Assembly: GCA_963693305.1 (NCBI GenBank)
Contig: OY855912.1
Coordinates: forward strand, 5,805,001-5,869,000
Reading direction: 5' to 3'
Source of the DNA: Meandrina meandrites
Taxonomy: Eukaryota > Cnidaria > Anthozoa > Scleractinia > Meandrinidae
Length of the DNA stretch: 64,000 nt
In this document: positions 14,801 to 26,800 of the stretch, one piece after another
Layout of the letters: each line of letters starts with the position of its first letter
Numbering within the stretch: the first letter of the stretch is position 1
Translations under genes and position numbers: made by a program
The notes under the pieces: generated by a model
The model's database searches: none
What the model saw: only the letters and a program-made list of their open reading frames with translations
What the model was told of the DNA's origin: nothing

Positions 14801-17800
14801 ACGTCACGTTAACTATCGACTTTGGCGACGGGTCACCCGCTAACGAAACCTTCTACGAGTCTGCTGTGAACATGGTCATTAACATTTCGCACGTGTGAGT
14901 GTTAACTTTGTAGGAAATATCGTCGGTTATGTAGTTTTCAATTTTGCAAACTTGCGAAATTTGGCGGCGACAGTTTTTGGCGGGAACAGCGCGCGTAATG
15001 CGTTTGACCGCTGTGAAAGCAAAGAACCAATTAATCAGAGCGGGAGAACGCGAGAAAACTAACACGCAACCGGTTTGATTTTCCTCGTTGATTGGTTAAG
15101 AAGCAAAATGTTTCCCCCGATTGGTTAGCACTCTTTGAAACTATAAGCTATTTGAAACTATTCATAGACATGTAAGAGCTTACAAAATGCGAAACCAAAG
15201 GAAACTGCTTTCAACATTCATTTCAAAACCCGCCCTGTTATCAATTTCTTATTTTCATTCTCTTTCAGTTACAAAAAATACGGAGAGCAGCTCATTTCCA
15301 TCAAAGCAAGAAACAATATCCCGACTTCTCCACAGTCGCTATCATTTACAGTGCAGGCCATGGGTGATATAGGTGAAATTTTGATCCAGCTTGATCCAGC
15401 ACCCACCGTTGAGAACGTCTTGGAGATTGCCACCGGACAAACGTTTGAAATCGGTGTTTCTGTGTCCGTTAAGCGGGCGGTGAATTACACGTTTCAGCTT
15501 GAAGATCGGTATGATCCTAAGTTTGTCATTACCGATGATGGCGACACGAAAGTGACACACAGGTATGAAACGAAGACAGATTTTAACATCACTGTGAAAG
15601 CACACGTGGTAGAATATTCAGAGGAAAGGATTGTTCGTGTTATAGCCAGGCCATGTGGCCCACCGGCAATATACTTTCCAAACAGCTACAAAGAAAAAGA
15701 TCCTCAAATCATTACCAAAGGCACTACCATTGACTTCCTGAAAGTCCGTGTAGAGAAAACGCCCGATTGCCAAGGTGACCTTGAATACCTGTGGAATATA
15801 TCTCCACCGCCAATTCGAACTATTTCTGAGTCTGATAAGCAGAAGCCGTCTTTTAAGCTAGAGGCCAGAAGTCTGAAAATTGGGAACTATTCTGTTACAT
15901 TAAACGTAAGCTACACTGACAAAAACACTCAAGCAAATGAGAAGTATCGGTATAACACCCACCTCAGAGTCGTTAACTCCCCACTCGTGGCATCGATCAG
16001 CGGCGGTAGTTTGCGAGAAGTAGATTCCAGTACGAATCGTACCAAACTGGAACTTGACGCGTCGAAATCTTCTGACCCAGACAACGAGAATTCATTGAGA
16101 TTCGAATGGACTTGCAAGTTTGAGAACAACTCTGTTCCACCAGTTCCAAATGAACTTTGCAATTCGACAGAGTTTGCGAAACTTCCTGATCTGAGTGATC
16201 AGAATATTGTAAAGCTCGACATCGACAAGTTCCGCGAAAATGTCACCTACGTCTTCAAAGTAACAGTGAGTGAAGGCTCGCGATCCCAATCAGCACATCA
16301 ACGGGTGAAGTTACTACCCAACATCCCATCGTTGCAGATAAGGTAGGCGTTTTTCTTTTCATAAGAAGATAATGTCAAGATTTCTTTTACAGCCATACCT
16401 CGATGATTCGGCTGCCTTCTCGCCTATGCGAACGCAGACGCACGTCTTGCGTAAATATTTGGGACCTTCAGATCGGACTGCGAATACGAGATTTTTGAGT
16501 ACGAGTACAACTTTTCAAATCTTAAGGCGGCGGCAAACGAGGACACAATGTTGCGGACACAAATGCTTCTCTGTTTGCTCGCGCGTGCGGACGCAAAATT
16601 TGTGTCCGAGACACAAAAATTGTTTCTGATTTCTTTCAGAAACATTTCGTGTCCGTAAGAAATGTTTCCCCAAGAAACATCATGAGCAACAATGTGACCG
16701 CAACAACCTGTCCTCGTTTGCCACCGCCGTTAGAGTTAATGCTTTCGATTATATCACAATTAGTCATATAGTCTGCAATACAGTCAACTGGTCAGCAACA
16801 GGGAGGAGTGAGGACTCGTACTCCGATGTGAAGGTTCCTGTTATTATACCCTCCCACAAACGATGTTGGGGGTCCCTTAATAAACAGACTCTCGCAACCT
16901 GGCAGCTGCGCAAGATGGAAAAGGAGATCAGAGTCAGATGCATTCGAAGAAGAGAGAGGGAATAATTGTGCAGAGATACTGATTGCAGATTTAAGCTTGT
17001 GGAGCCCTGTTCAAATCAGACTTTCAACGTGACACAGACTGAACGACTTTGTTGTGGGAGTCTCCCTTATAATATAGGGGAAATATACCATAATAGGCCA
17101 TTTTCGAGTTGCCTTTTGCCTCTGTTTCAAAACGAGTCTTCTTGCGAACCCATTTAAATGAATGAAAATGGACTTGAAGGTGAAGGACATTTTCATATGG
17201 ATGGCTTCGCACGTAGACTCGTTTTGAAACAAAGGGCATAAGGTAACCCGGAAATGGTCTATTGCATTTCTAATACCCTGAACACCAAATATATATTAAT
17301 ACCATAATTATTAAGAGTATAAGCCATAGATTTTTCATCGCCCACCCCAGGAACCTTAGGAAAGACCTCAAGATGGAATGGATTTAAGCTCAAAATAACC
17401 TGACTGCCTACCACCGCACAATCGAATCATAACATGTAGCTACCCAAACAATTTCCAATAATTAACACTAGCCTAGCGATATCACAATACCTATCTGGAA
17501 TGTTTTCTCTGTTGCGAAACTGAGACAAAACTCTTACCGACTGCTTGACCACGAACAGTTAAAAAGTTAAATTTATTGCTCGGGTTAAATGGCTGCTATT
17601 TTTCAACCTTTAAGGCTGGTGTAAAAAGCACCGTTAGAAATACTGTGGCGGATCCAGACCTTCGCCTAAGACAGGGCGGGGGAAGGGGGCTTGACTATGA
17701 ATGTTGAATTCTGCGAAGATAATTCCGGCGGATCAAAGAAAATGCGCTATTTCCGAAAAAATAAGGAGGGGGGGGGGGGGGGGGGGGCGAGCACACGGGC

Positions 17801-20800
17801 CCCTCCCCTGGATCCGCCACTGCAACGTACTATTTTTGTTTCATAGTTGCCGAGACTGTCAGGCCAAAATAAACCCTTTCGAGCGTGTCACATTGGAAGG
17901 AAAATGCACCAACTGCAAGAGTAACCAGTATCTGACCGAAACGACTTGGAAACTACTGAATAGCAATGGTCACGAAGACGAGCTCTCGGGAAATGCAAGT
18001 GTCACGAACCCAAACCTGGGTTGGAACAACATTAACCTGGTTATAAAGGAGAATACATTGAAGAAAGACACAACATACATAGCACAACTTACTGGGAGAC
18101 GAGGAAACAGCAAGTCCACGGTGCAGTTTACCTTTCAGACAACCTCGCCACCCGAGAATGGAACCTGTAAAGTTACGTAAGTGCTTGAACTGTTAATTCT
18201 CCTTACTAATTGCCATACATCTCTTTCAATGCTAGTTATGAGAATTTGTTGCACATCAAAAATGTTCTGACATAAGAGATCATTTCTTTGGAGATTTCTC
18301 ATTACGTTGTATGGAAAATTTATAAACTGAATTCTCTTACAATTGAAGACCGCGAAGGAACCATTTTCGTTTTCGATTTTACTACCATTTTACTACCATG
18401 TCACGCTAAACGTCTACAGTCCCCCCTCCCATCATAACTATTGCTTGGCTAGTAACGTCACGCATGGCCCTTGTGCAAAGGTATTGTTCTCGTCACACAA
18501 CGCATTTCCCGCGCTTGTCAAACAAGGAAAGACGTGCAATTCCTTTTTTAGGGGGGCCTCTTTAAAGCTGGTTTACATTAGCGACGGAAGCGACAGAAAT
18601 GTAGGGAACGGAAACGGGAACCTTGCTTTCATTTTTTGCTTTTATTTTACTTACAATGCCTTGTTCTCACTAGAGCGTAAACGACTGAATCGGAACCGGA
18701 AGAAAAGAAAAGATACCGATCTTTCAGATTCCGTTTCCGCTTCCGCTTCCGATTCTGCTTCCGATTTTAGCGTAACGTTCCTTTCAATTACGCCTCCGAT
18801 TCCGCTTCCGCTTCCTTCGCCAGTGTAAGGTCCATCAGGCGGGAGCTTTTCCCGGTTTCCATAACATGAAACGATTAAGAGTATTTCTACTCCTCCCTGG
18901 ATGGGATACTAGTCCATCACAGGGTTATCCCCAGCATTAAATTCACCGGAACCCATTTATACACCTGGGTGGAGAGAGAGAGGCACTATGAGAGTAAAGT
19001 GTCTTGCCCAAGAACAAAGCGCAGTAACCCCGGCCAGGGCTCGAACGCGGATCGCTCGATCTGGAATCCCGCGCACTAACATTTACTGAGGCCACCGGGC
19101 GCTCCATTCGCCAGCGTAAACTAGCCCTTAAAAATGCTTTTGCTTATTATTCTTTCAGGCCTAAGAGTGGCGAAGCAGCGATAACGTTGTTTAAGATAGG
19201 ATGCGAAAACTGGGTAACTAAAGACAACCCGATTTCGTACAAGTTTCGATACCAAATTAAATTGACTAACTTGGCGGAGATTAACACGCTATCGACAGAG
19301 TCTCGAGCTTACCAGCTGTGGTATTTTGGCGAGAGAACTACCCCCTCAAGAGTACTTCCCATCGGAGACCCAGAGGATGACTTCAAGCTCCACCTCTCGG
19401 CGCGCATCTGCAACAAATACCAGTGTTGTAAAGACGTTTTTCTAGAGGCCGTGGTAAGATAATATGGCAATTGTTATATATAAAAAATGAACACAGCGGG
19501 GAGGGGGGGGGGGGAGGGGGGGGGGAGGAGGAGTTCAAGTTGTTGGGTGGGGCAGGGGTGGGGCGAGTAATAAAACAGACGAGCTGGGGGAGAGTCTGTT
19601 TATTAATTTCCGGTTTCTGACCTTTTTCTCCTACTTTCCGACATTTTGTTCGCCGTGCGCTATTGCTTCTTTCCATCTTTCTTTAATACAACATGATACA
19701 TATAAATTAAAACTCTTACACGTCTCTAACGAGATTTGCTTATTTATTTATTTATTTATTTGTTTACGATGAGAGGTAGCCTGCGAACGCAGAGGTATTT
19801 CCGGCTGTCGCTTTTGAGACAAGCGACAGCCGGAAATACGTTTGCGTTCGCAGGCTAGATGAGAGGCGAAAGTTCCCTTAAAAGGAAGACCCACAAATAG
19901 TGACCCAACATGAGAGTTAAATTCTCCAGAGTAATGTACTGGAAATATGCAAAAAGACTATGAGAAAATTGACGCTGCTCACTGGCAATTTTTGATTCTC
20001 TCAGGTGAAAAAGGCAGATGATAAGCAAGTAACTGATGAAAATATTCAAAAAGAATTGGACAAAATAAATGCTAAGGAGGAGCCTAAAAAAGTTGTCCAG
20101 TTGGTCAACTCTTACTCCTCCATCATTAACTACGGAAACAAGTCTGATACAGGAACGAATAAAGAACGAACCAAGGTACGCTAGTGTTGCTGAGGGCTTA
20201 ATAAAATAAGTGGGGGGTGGTAGGGGTAGGGTAATATGGGGGAGGGAGGCAAGGTATGGGATAGGATGGGGCGGTGGTAGGGGTAGGGTGATATGGGGGA
20301 GTGGGGGCTAGGTATGGGATGGAGCCTGTGGCGTTCCCAAAACAATAACATTTTTTCGGTTTAGGACCAACTTAAGTCTTCTCTGTATATTTATTCTTTT
20401 TTGCCCATTGAGGTACTTGGCACCACAACGCAATAGCCTGAAATAGACCTTTGAGCAACATTGCTGATAAGTATCAAGAGTTTGTCACTTACTCTGTTTG
20501 AACACGTCTCTTTTATTTCAGATTCGCTCAGAGCTGGTCGATAAACTGACCGATATCGATTTAACAGATACTACTCAAGCTCAGCAGACGATCGGTGCTT
20601 TGATAGAAGCCACTAAACACAAGACAGAGTTGACACCACAAACTCAAGTAAGACATCAACCTCCTCCGCAGGCAACTACGCTACTGACGGAGGACTAGGG
20701 ACCAACCAAAGTAGAGTGAACGAGAAAGACTAGGAACGAGCGCGGGACTCCCCGCAGCCCGCAGCCCAAGGACACTTTTTCATTCCTAGTCTTTTTCGTT

Positions 20801-23800
20801 CACTTCCCTTTCGTTGGTCCCCAGTCTTCCGTCAGCACTGAAGTTGCCTGCGGAGGACGCTAGTAAGCCATTATGTTTAGCTTTCTAGGTAGTCTCCATT
20901 TCATTTGACCTTTTCTTTCCCAAAATGATGAATTTAGCACACAGTGGCTTGATGTGGGGTTAACGAAAATCTAATAAGCCCCATAACCTTTTGATTCTAC
21001 CATATACATGGGCTTTTTAAATTTGTTCAGTGCTAGAAAAAGTTCAACGCCACCGGGGTTTTGCCCGGTGAGTAACGAAGTCGAAATATAAAAGACGGTG
21101 GAAGAAGAGTGCAGATATGTCCAGGACTGACCGCTGATTATATGCACGCTGTTTATAATAAGCATCAAAAAATATCCTCACTGTCAAAAGTTCACCAAAA
21201 GGTACATAATTCTGTCAAATATGAAGTGTTATATATGAAAATGGAATATGTTATATATGGAATACTTATTAGGTTCTACCTGCTTCAATCTTGTACATTA
21301 GTGAAGTAACGATCACGAGGGGCGGATAATGCATATTGATAGTTGAAGGAAACGATAACTTTACAAAACATGGCGCACTCTACCCTATTTTACTTCATTT
21401 TTTTCTAGAATAAAGGGGCAGAAATAATCGAAAAGGCAAGCGAACTCCTGAATGAGGCCGCCAAAGATCTTGGGCCAGTTACGGTAGAAGAACAGTCACG
21501 AGAAATGTTTACTGCGACTTCAAACATGTTGGAGGCTTCTAAAGAGACTACCTCACCTTTCATCGAAGAAGGTAATTGTGAGCTGCTGGACTTAAACAAA
21601 CAGACGAACAAACAAATAAATAAACACAGATAGCCATTCAGACTCTATAGACCAACTCTAAGCAAGGTGTCCCGCAATTTGTTATATAAGAAATATATTG
21701 GAATTAATTTGCCACGCACATAGGTCTTTCTGTTTGCGCCTTTCTCCACCCGAGTGAGGCAAGCTTGCGTTACAGGCACGCCCCATGGCCACGTCACAAG
21801 CGCATTTCCCGCACAATCCAAATGTTGGTGAGAGTGCTAGGGAAACGGAGAGGGGAGGGGAAGGGGACTCAAGGCTTCCGCTGACAAAATAGTCGCCCAC
21901 TACCTCTCGGAACGAGTTACTTCATTGGTTCTTAAAACAATAGATGACAGGTCATAACAATGCCCCTAGCCCTAAATAACAACAGAGGTAGTGTTTACAG
22001 TGGGCGAAGGAAAATAGAGATAGTGTTTTACTGGCAAAATGAGATGCTCTTATCTTTCCTAAAAGGACAACAAGCTGTCTTTGTAATGAATTCGAATCCT
22101 TTAATCGCCTTTCCAGTGTTGTTATATACGTTAACTTCACGACTTGTGATTTCATTTTCCAGCTCTCAAAGATATTTTTCCGACAACCGGTCCTCCGCCA
22201 CGTGCCTGGTCGTATCGAATCAGCTCTCTGAAAAATCAACAGGTAATTTAATTTCTTTTAATAGTTAGTTTCAAAACCGCCATTTCGATCATGAAAATCG
22301 CTCCTGTCCTCGCAAATACCCACGAGATACTAGGGATCAACTATAGATCTTCTTTGTGTCGTTTTAGAATGGTATCTTTTAAGGGACGTCAAATAAAGAG
22401 TGCCACGCCCAGATTGGTCGTTTAAGGGGTTTAATGCATTCCCCGACGAGCGTCCTTGCCAAACATGGCATCGTACGGTAACGCAGAGGTCACGAGTTCA
22501 CGTTGAGACCTTGAATTGTTTTGAAAAACTTGTGAGAATCGTTCTTAACTTAAAGTTTCATTTATTGTTGATTTTAGGACGTTAAAGAGTCGAAGAAAGT
22601 GGTAGATAAATCGTTGAGAGCAATGAACCTTGTTAGTGCAGCAATTCAGAGGAAGAAAGTTGCTGAAGAAGGCGAAACAGTTGTGAAAACAAACGCGTTT
22701 TACATGAGCCTGAAGCGCTCTCATAAAGACGCCTTCAACATTTCAGCGTATACCATCAAGAATGGCTCGGACGTGCGCGTTAACCTGCCGCGTCCAAATG
22801 CTGTTGTGGAAAATTTGAAGGATGACGCCATTGACATACAGGTAAATATCACGGCTTGCCATATAGCTGGAGTTTCTTTCCCAACATCGGGCGCTCTCAC
22901 TGACTTGAAATCTAAACATAAAACTGTTTCTCGTCAAAAGCCTCTGAGCGCGCAACGTTGCAAAATCTATGACGTTACCCGCGAATGTTCACCGATCACC
23001 GCCGTCCTTCTAAAGGCCTGGCAAAACGAAACATTTTTCCAGAAAAATCAGTAGCGAGCGCATGTTTCCTCAATGTTTCCCAGTTTTGCCACACAGGAAG
23101 CATTGTTTCCAGCGTTAATTTTGTTTGCAAGCAGCAAAATTTGCCTCTGCTACACGGCAGTAACATTTCGTGTTTCCGCGCGGCATGGAAGCATGGCAAA
23201 ACGAGGAAACGATTACGGAAACATGTTTCTGGAATCATGTTTTCTTGTTTTGTCAGGCCTTAAGCCTTCATAGTGCTATATAGCAAATCACCTAATGACT
23301 GACCCCTCGGGAAACTAGTTAATTTTGTTTCCCTAGAATCTCATTGTCCCCCCCCCCCCCCCCCCCCCCCCACCATTTAAGATTCTCGAGAAACAAAATT
23401 AACTGTTTCCCTCAGGACCAGTCATTAAGTGTTAATTATTTGAGTTAATTATTTGTAGGTCCGAAATGCGTGAAAAGCGTATGGAAGAGAGTAAAAAATC
23501 TCGATAAACATATCATTTCTCCTAACACGATTGCTACCTTGACAAAGGAGACGGGTGATGAGATTAGGACAATTATCAACTACGTAGTATCGTCTCAGTA
23601 AAGAGACTTGAAAACTTAATCAAACATTCTCGCTTCCTTATTTAGCACACCTCATTAAAGAATATCTTCCTCTCGGACGCCACAAGCTCGCCCTACATTA
23701 GCCAGATAGAAGGCTTTGCACTAAAGCAAGGGGTTCAAGAAGTCAAAATTGAAAATCTTGCAGAAGATCTCGAAATCAACATACCGACTGATATAGCAAG

Positions 23801-26800
23801 TGTTTCTGAAAGATACAGTGAGGAATTCGAGGCGGACACCAACCACAGCCATCGTTTCCAGCTACCACCTGATAACCCTTACAGTCCATTGCTAGTTTAC
23901 GTAAAGCCGGAGCACAACGAAACTCTAACAGCGATTTTCCACATCAGTTTTGAAGCGAGTTCTCCTCGCGAGTACAAACTTAGATTCTCGCCAACATTTG
24001 AGGACGAACAAGTGCCATCGCCTTTCCGCAAAGTTGACAGTTTTACATACATGGCTTGGAAATTGCCAGCAAGACCTGTTTATTTCAACTTGACCGTCAT
24101 GGTTAAGGGTCCGTTTGCAGGTGGGGTGGGATCTGTGCGCGTGAATTATACGGTAGCAATTTATCCTGTACGCTGCATGTATTGGGGAATGGAAGAAGGA
24201 AAATGGCTCGAAGAGGGATGTAAGGTAAGAAAAACATTCTTCCACTTAGTTTTTACAACCTCATTTCATACCTCCTCAATTTCTCTTGTGGACTCTCTAT
24301 TTTTTCAGCAACGTTACAGTCACACTTGAACAGTTTTGTGTTCACACTTTTTTTCCCATTAGGTGGGCAAGAACACTCGTATCCAGGCCACACAGTGTCA
24401 GTGCAACCATGCCACGTTTTATGGCTCCCTCAATGTGAAACCTAATCCGATTGGTCCCCTGTCAGTAAAAGATCTGCAAGAAGGATTCGCAATGCTGGTG
24501 TTTGTGGTTGTCATCTTCTCTATTTATTTCGTGGGCCTTATTTGGGCGAGAAGAAAAGACAGAGCTGACGTTATCAAGGTAAGTAGGTCTGACCGCTGAG
24601 GGACAGGGCAGAAAAAAATATGCAGAGGGGTGGGGCTGGGTGAAAGTTTTTTTGCTCGAAATCTCCAGGGTATTCTTTTATAGAAAGGCAGCGGGGAGGT
24701 GCCGGGGGGAGGTGCCCGGTTCAAGTCCTCCTCCCTGCCACTAAACGGATTTGTCTTCGGTGGTCCCAAATTCAAATAGCCAACTGGTCAGCCTCCTACC
24801 AGTTGGGATTTTTAACAAATTTCTGTTCTATTTGTAATATTTGTTTGCTTAGTTATAGTGTCCACAATTAGTACAACAGTGCTTAATACTCCGACACTTA
24901 AATAAAGTGATTTATTATTCATTTTGTTTATTTAAATGGGAACGTTCATATCGTTTTTATATTTTGAGTGAATTCTCGTTCTTCTGCGAATACAGCTATT
25001 ATCTGAGTACCAGTACAGTTTATGCTTTGGGGTACCTGTGAAATTCTATATTTGGTATACCATGCTTTCTATATTTTGGGTTACCTGTGTATTCTACTAA
25101 AGCGCAAAACACGTCACGCATGAAGACTCACGCTTGAAAAGGACTCACACTAAGGCTCCTTTTCCCTTAGGTTGGTGTTTGCCCGCTGCGGGACAATGAT
25201 CCCACTGACCCGTACCGCTACGAGCTGACGCTGTGGACCGGTATGCGGCGCAACGCCGGCTCCAAGTCGAAAGTCAGTATTATTCTGTACGGTGACGAGC
25301 AGGACAGCGAGGCGAGGGCTCTGGAGGATCCTGACAGAAATCCATTTCAACGTGGCAGTCAGGATACGTTCCTTCTCACCACACCGTTTGACCTGGGGAC
25401 TATTCAGTACATTCGTATCTGGCATGATAACGCGGGCGGCTCGTGGTTCTTAAGCCGCATCATGGTGATTGATCTACAGACAGATGAGCGGTATTACTTC
25501 ATCTGTAACAGATGGCTGGCTGTTGACGAGGAAGATGGACAGGTTAGATGACTTAGAGTACGACTGGATTTGAAGGGACACTGTCGCAAATTTTTAGGAT
25601 ATATAACTTTGAAAAACCAAAAGACATTCTAATCACAGGAGACCCAAAAATACTGGTTCCGTGTCGCTTAAAACTACCCAACCAGTTCTCTGGGACTACA
25701 ATTAAGTGTGTTTGGCTGCGGATCGCCAGGATGCGAATGGCTGCAACTTAAAAACATCAGGCTGATTTTTTCAAGTTTTTCCTTTGTTTTGTGGAAAAAT
25801 CGTCCGTAACTGACTATGGTTTGTTCTTCCTTTGAGAAAATCAACAGATTTCTTTCTCTTGACTTTCTGGGAGTATTCTGCGTACATGAAAAAGCAGTGC
25901 ATTTCATCTTTAGCATATTTTCACCCCAAAACGTAAAAATCCTTGTGACAGTGCCCCTTTAACATAAAATTAACCTAACATAAAATTTTATTCTAATTTT
26001 ATACGAAGCACTTAGGTAAACGTGGTCTTGATTTGAATCCGTATCTCATGCATTACTGATGCAAAGGCCAAAATTTTCCAGAAACTACACTTATACCCCG
26101 GCTAAATAAGATTATTTTATGTTTTCGTAGGTTGAACGCCTCGTACCGCTGGCTAGCAAAGCAGAACTCACGGAGTTTGGTCATCTGTTCGTTGCTAGAA
26201 CTCGCCGTAACCTTAGCGACAGTCATTTGTGGTTCTCAGTCCTTGCTCGTCCAGCCAATAGCCGATTCACGCGAGTACAGCGACTGTCCTGTTGTCTGTG
26301 CCTGTTGTTCACGTCGATTATGGCCAGCGGTATGTACTATGAAAGACAAGATGATCCTGCCAACGTTCAGCACGTTGGCTCGCTTGTATTTACTTGGAAT
26401 CAGGTAAGTTCCATTGGCCGGCCCCACGTGTTCTTCTATTGCTTCTTTAGCTGTGTCTTTTGTATACTTTTAAAAAGTAGACTGCATCCTTGCTATCAGT
26501 TGTTTTGTAATGTAAACGATTGATGTGGCTTGTTCATTGAAGGTGTAACCGAGCCACTGTACTCGTTTTAGTGCAGAATGCTTTTTTGTGATGGTTAGGT
26601 GGGCAGTCGTCCGCTAATCGGCTATTAAGGTGGCTCGACTGGGTTTTTTAGGGGCAACACCGCTCAAGTTTGAGAACTAACCAGACTGTCATTAACAATG
26701 CCATCGAAAAACGATCACCACAGCTGAATTAGGTAAAGATGAAAATTTGTTATGACCAGTGTTATTTTGACATCGGAGTTGTCATAGCAACGCAATGACG

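Larger units (their letters stand above)
9606..15660 (+). other. PKD-repeat ectodomain block
   Basis: Exon 4 contains YTFDFGDGS and THVYTRVGHFNVKASA, a classic PKD domain. Exons 8 and 9 together encode a second (SYTWTTNG ... VYNHIGFYPVSVHARN). Exons 9 and 10 encode a third (LTIDFGDGS ... YKKYGEQLISIKARN), and the start of exon 10 a divergent fourth (VNYTFQLEDR ... THRYETKTDFNITVKA). Exons 5-7 lie between and include a cysteine-rich stretch (CSSNTHFCPRNHSCIP) without a firm family assignment. There are many N-glycosylation sequons, as expected for an extracellular region. Confidence 0.85.
15640..22841 (+). other. REJ (receptor for egg jelly) module
   Basis: From exon 10 (PCGPPAIYFPNSYKEKDP) through exon 17 the sequence follows the REJ region of polycystin-1 proteins: LELDASKSSDPD, then ISCRDCQAKINPFERVTLEG and CTNCKSNQYL across the exon 10/11 junction, then GCENWVTKDNPISYKFRYQI in exon 12. 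Exons 13-17 (short, mostly phase 0) encode a helical Lys/Glu-rich stretch leading to the GAIN domain. The module is split by introns carrying several MITEs. Confidence 0.8.

Noticed and set aside
18343..18828. 161-codon open frame with Ser/Asp repeats
   Set aside because: Lies in a MITE with repeated ttccgattccgc motifs inside an intron; no splice sites connect it to neighbouring exons.
23459..23600. Possible extra polycystin exon before exon 18
   Set aside because: An acceptor-like tgtag precedes it, but the frames contain early stops and exons 17 and 18 already join in phase 0 with family-like sequence.
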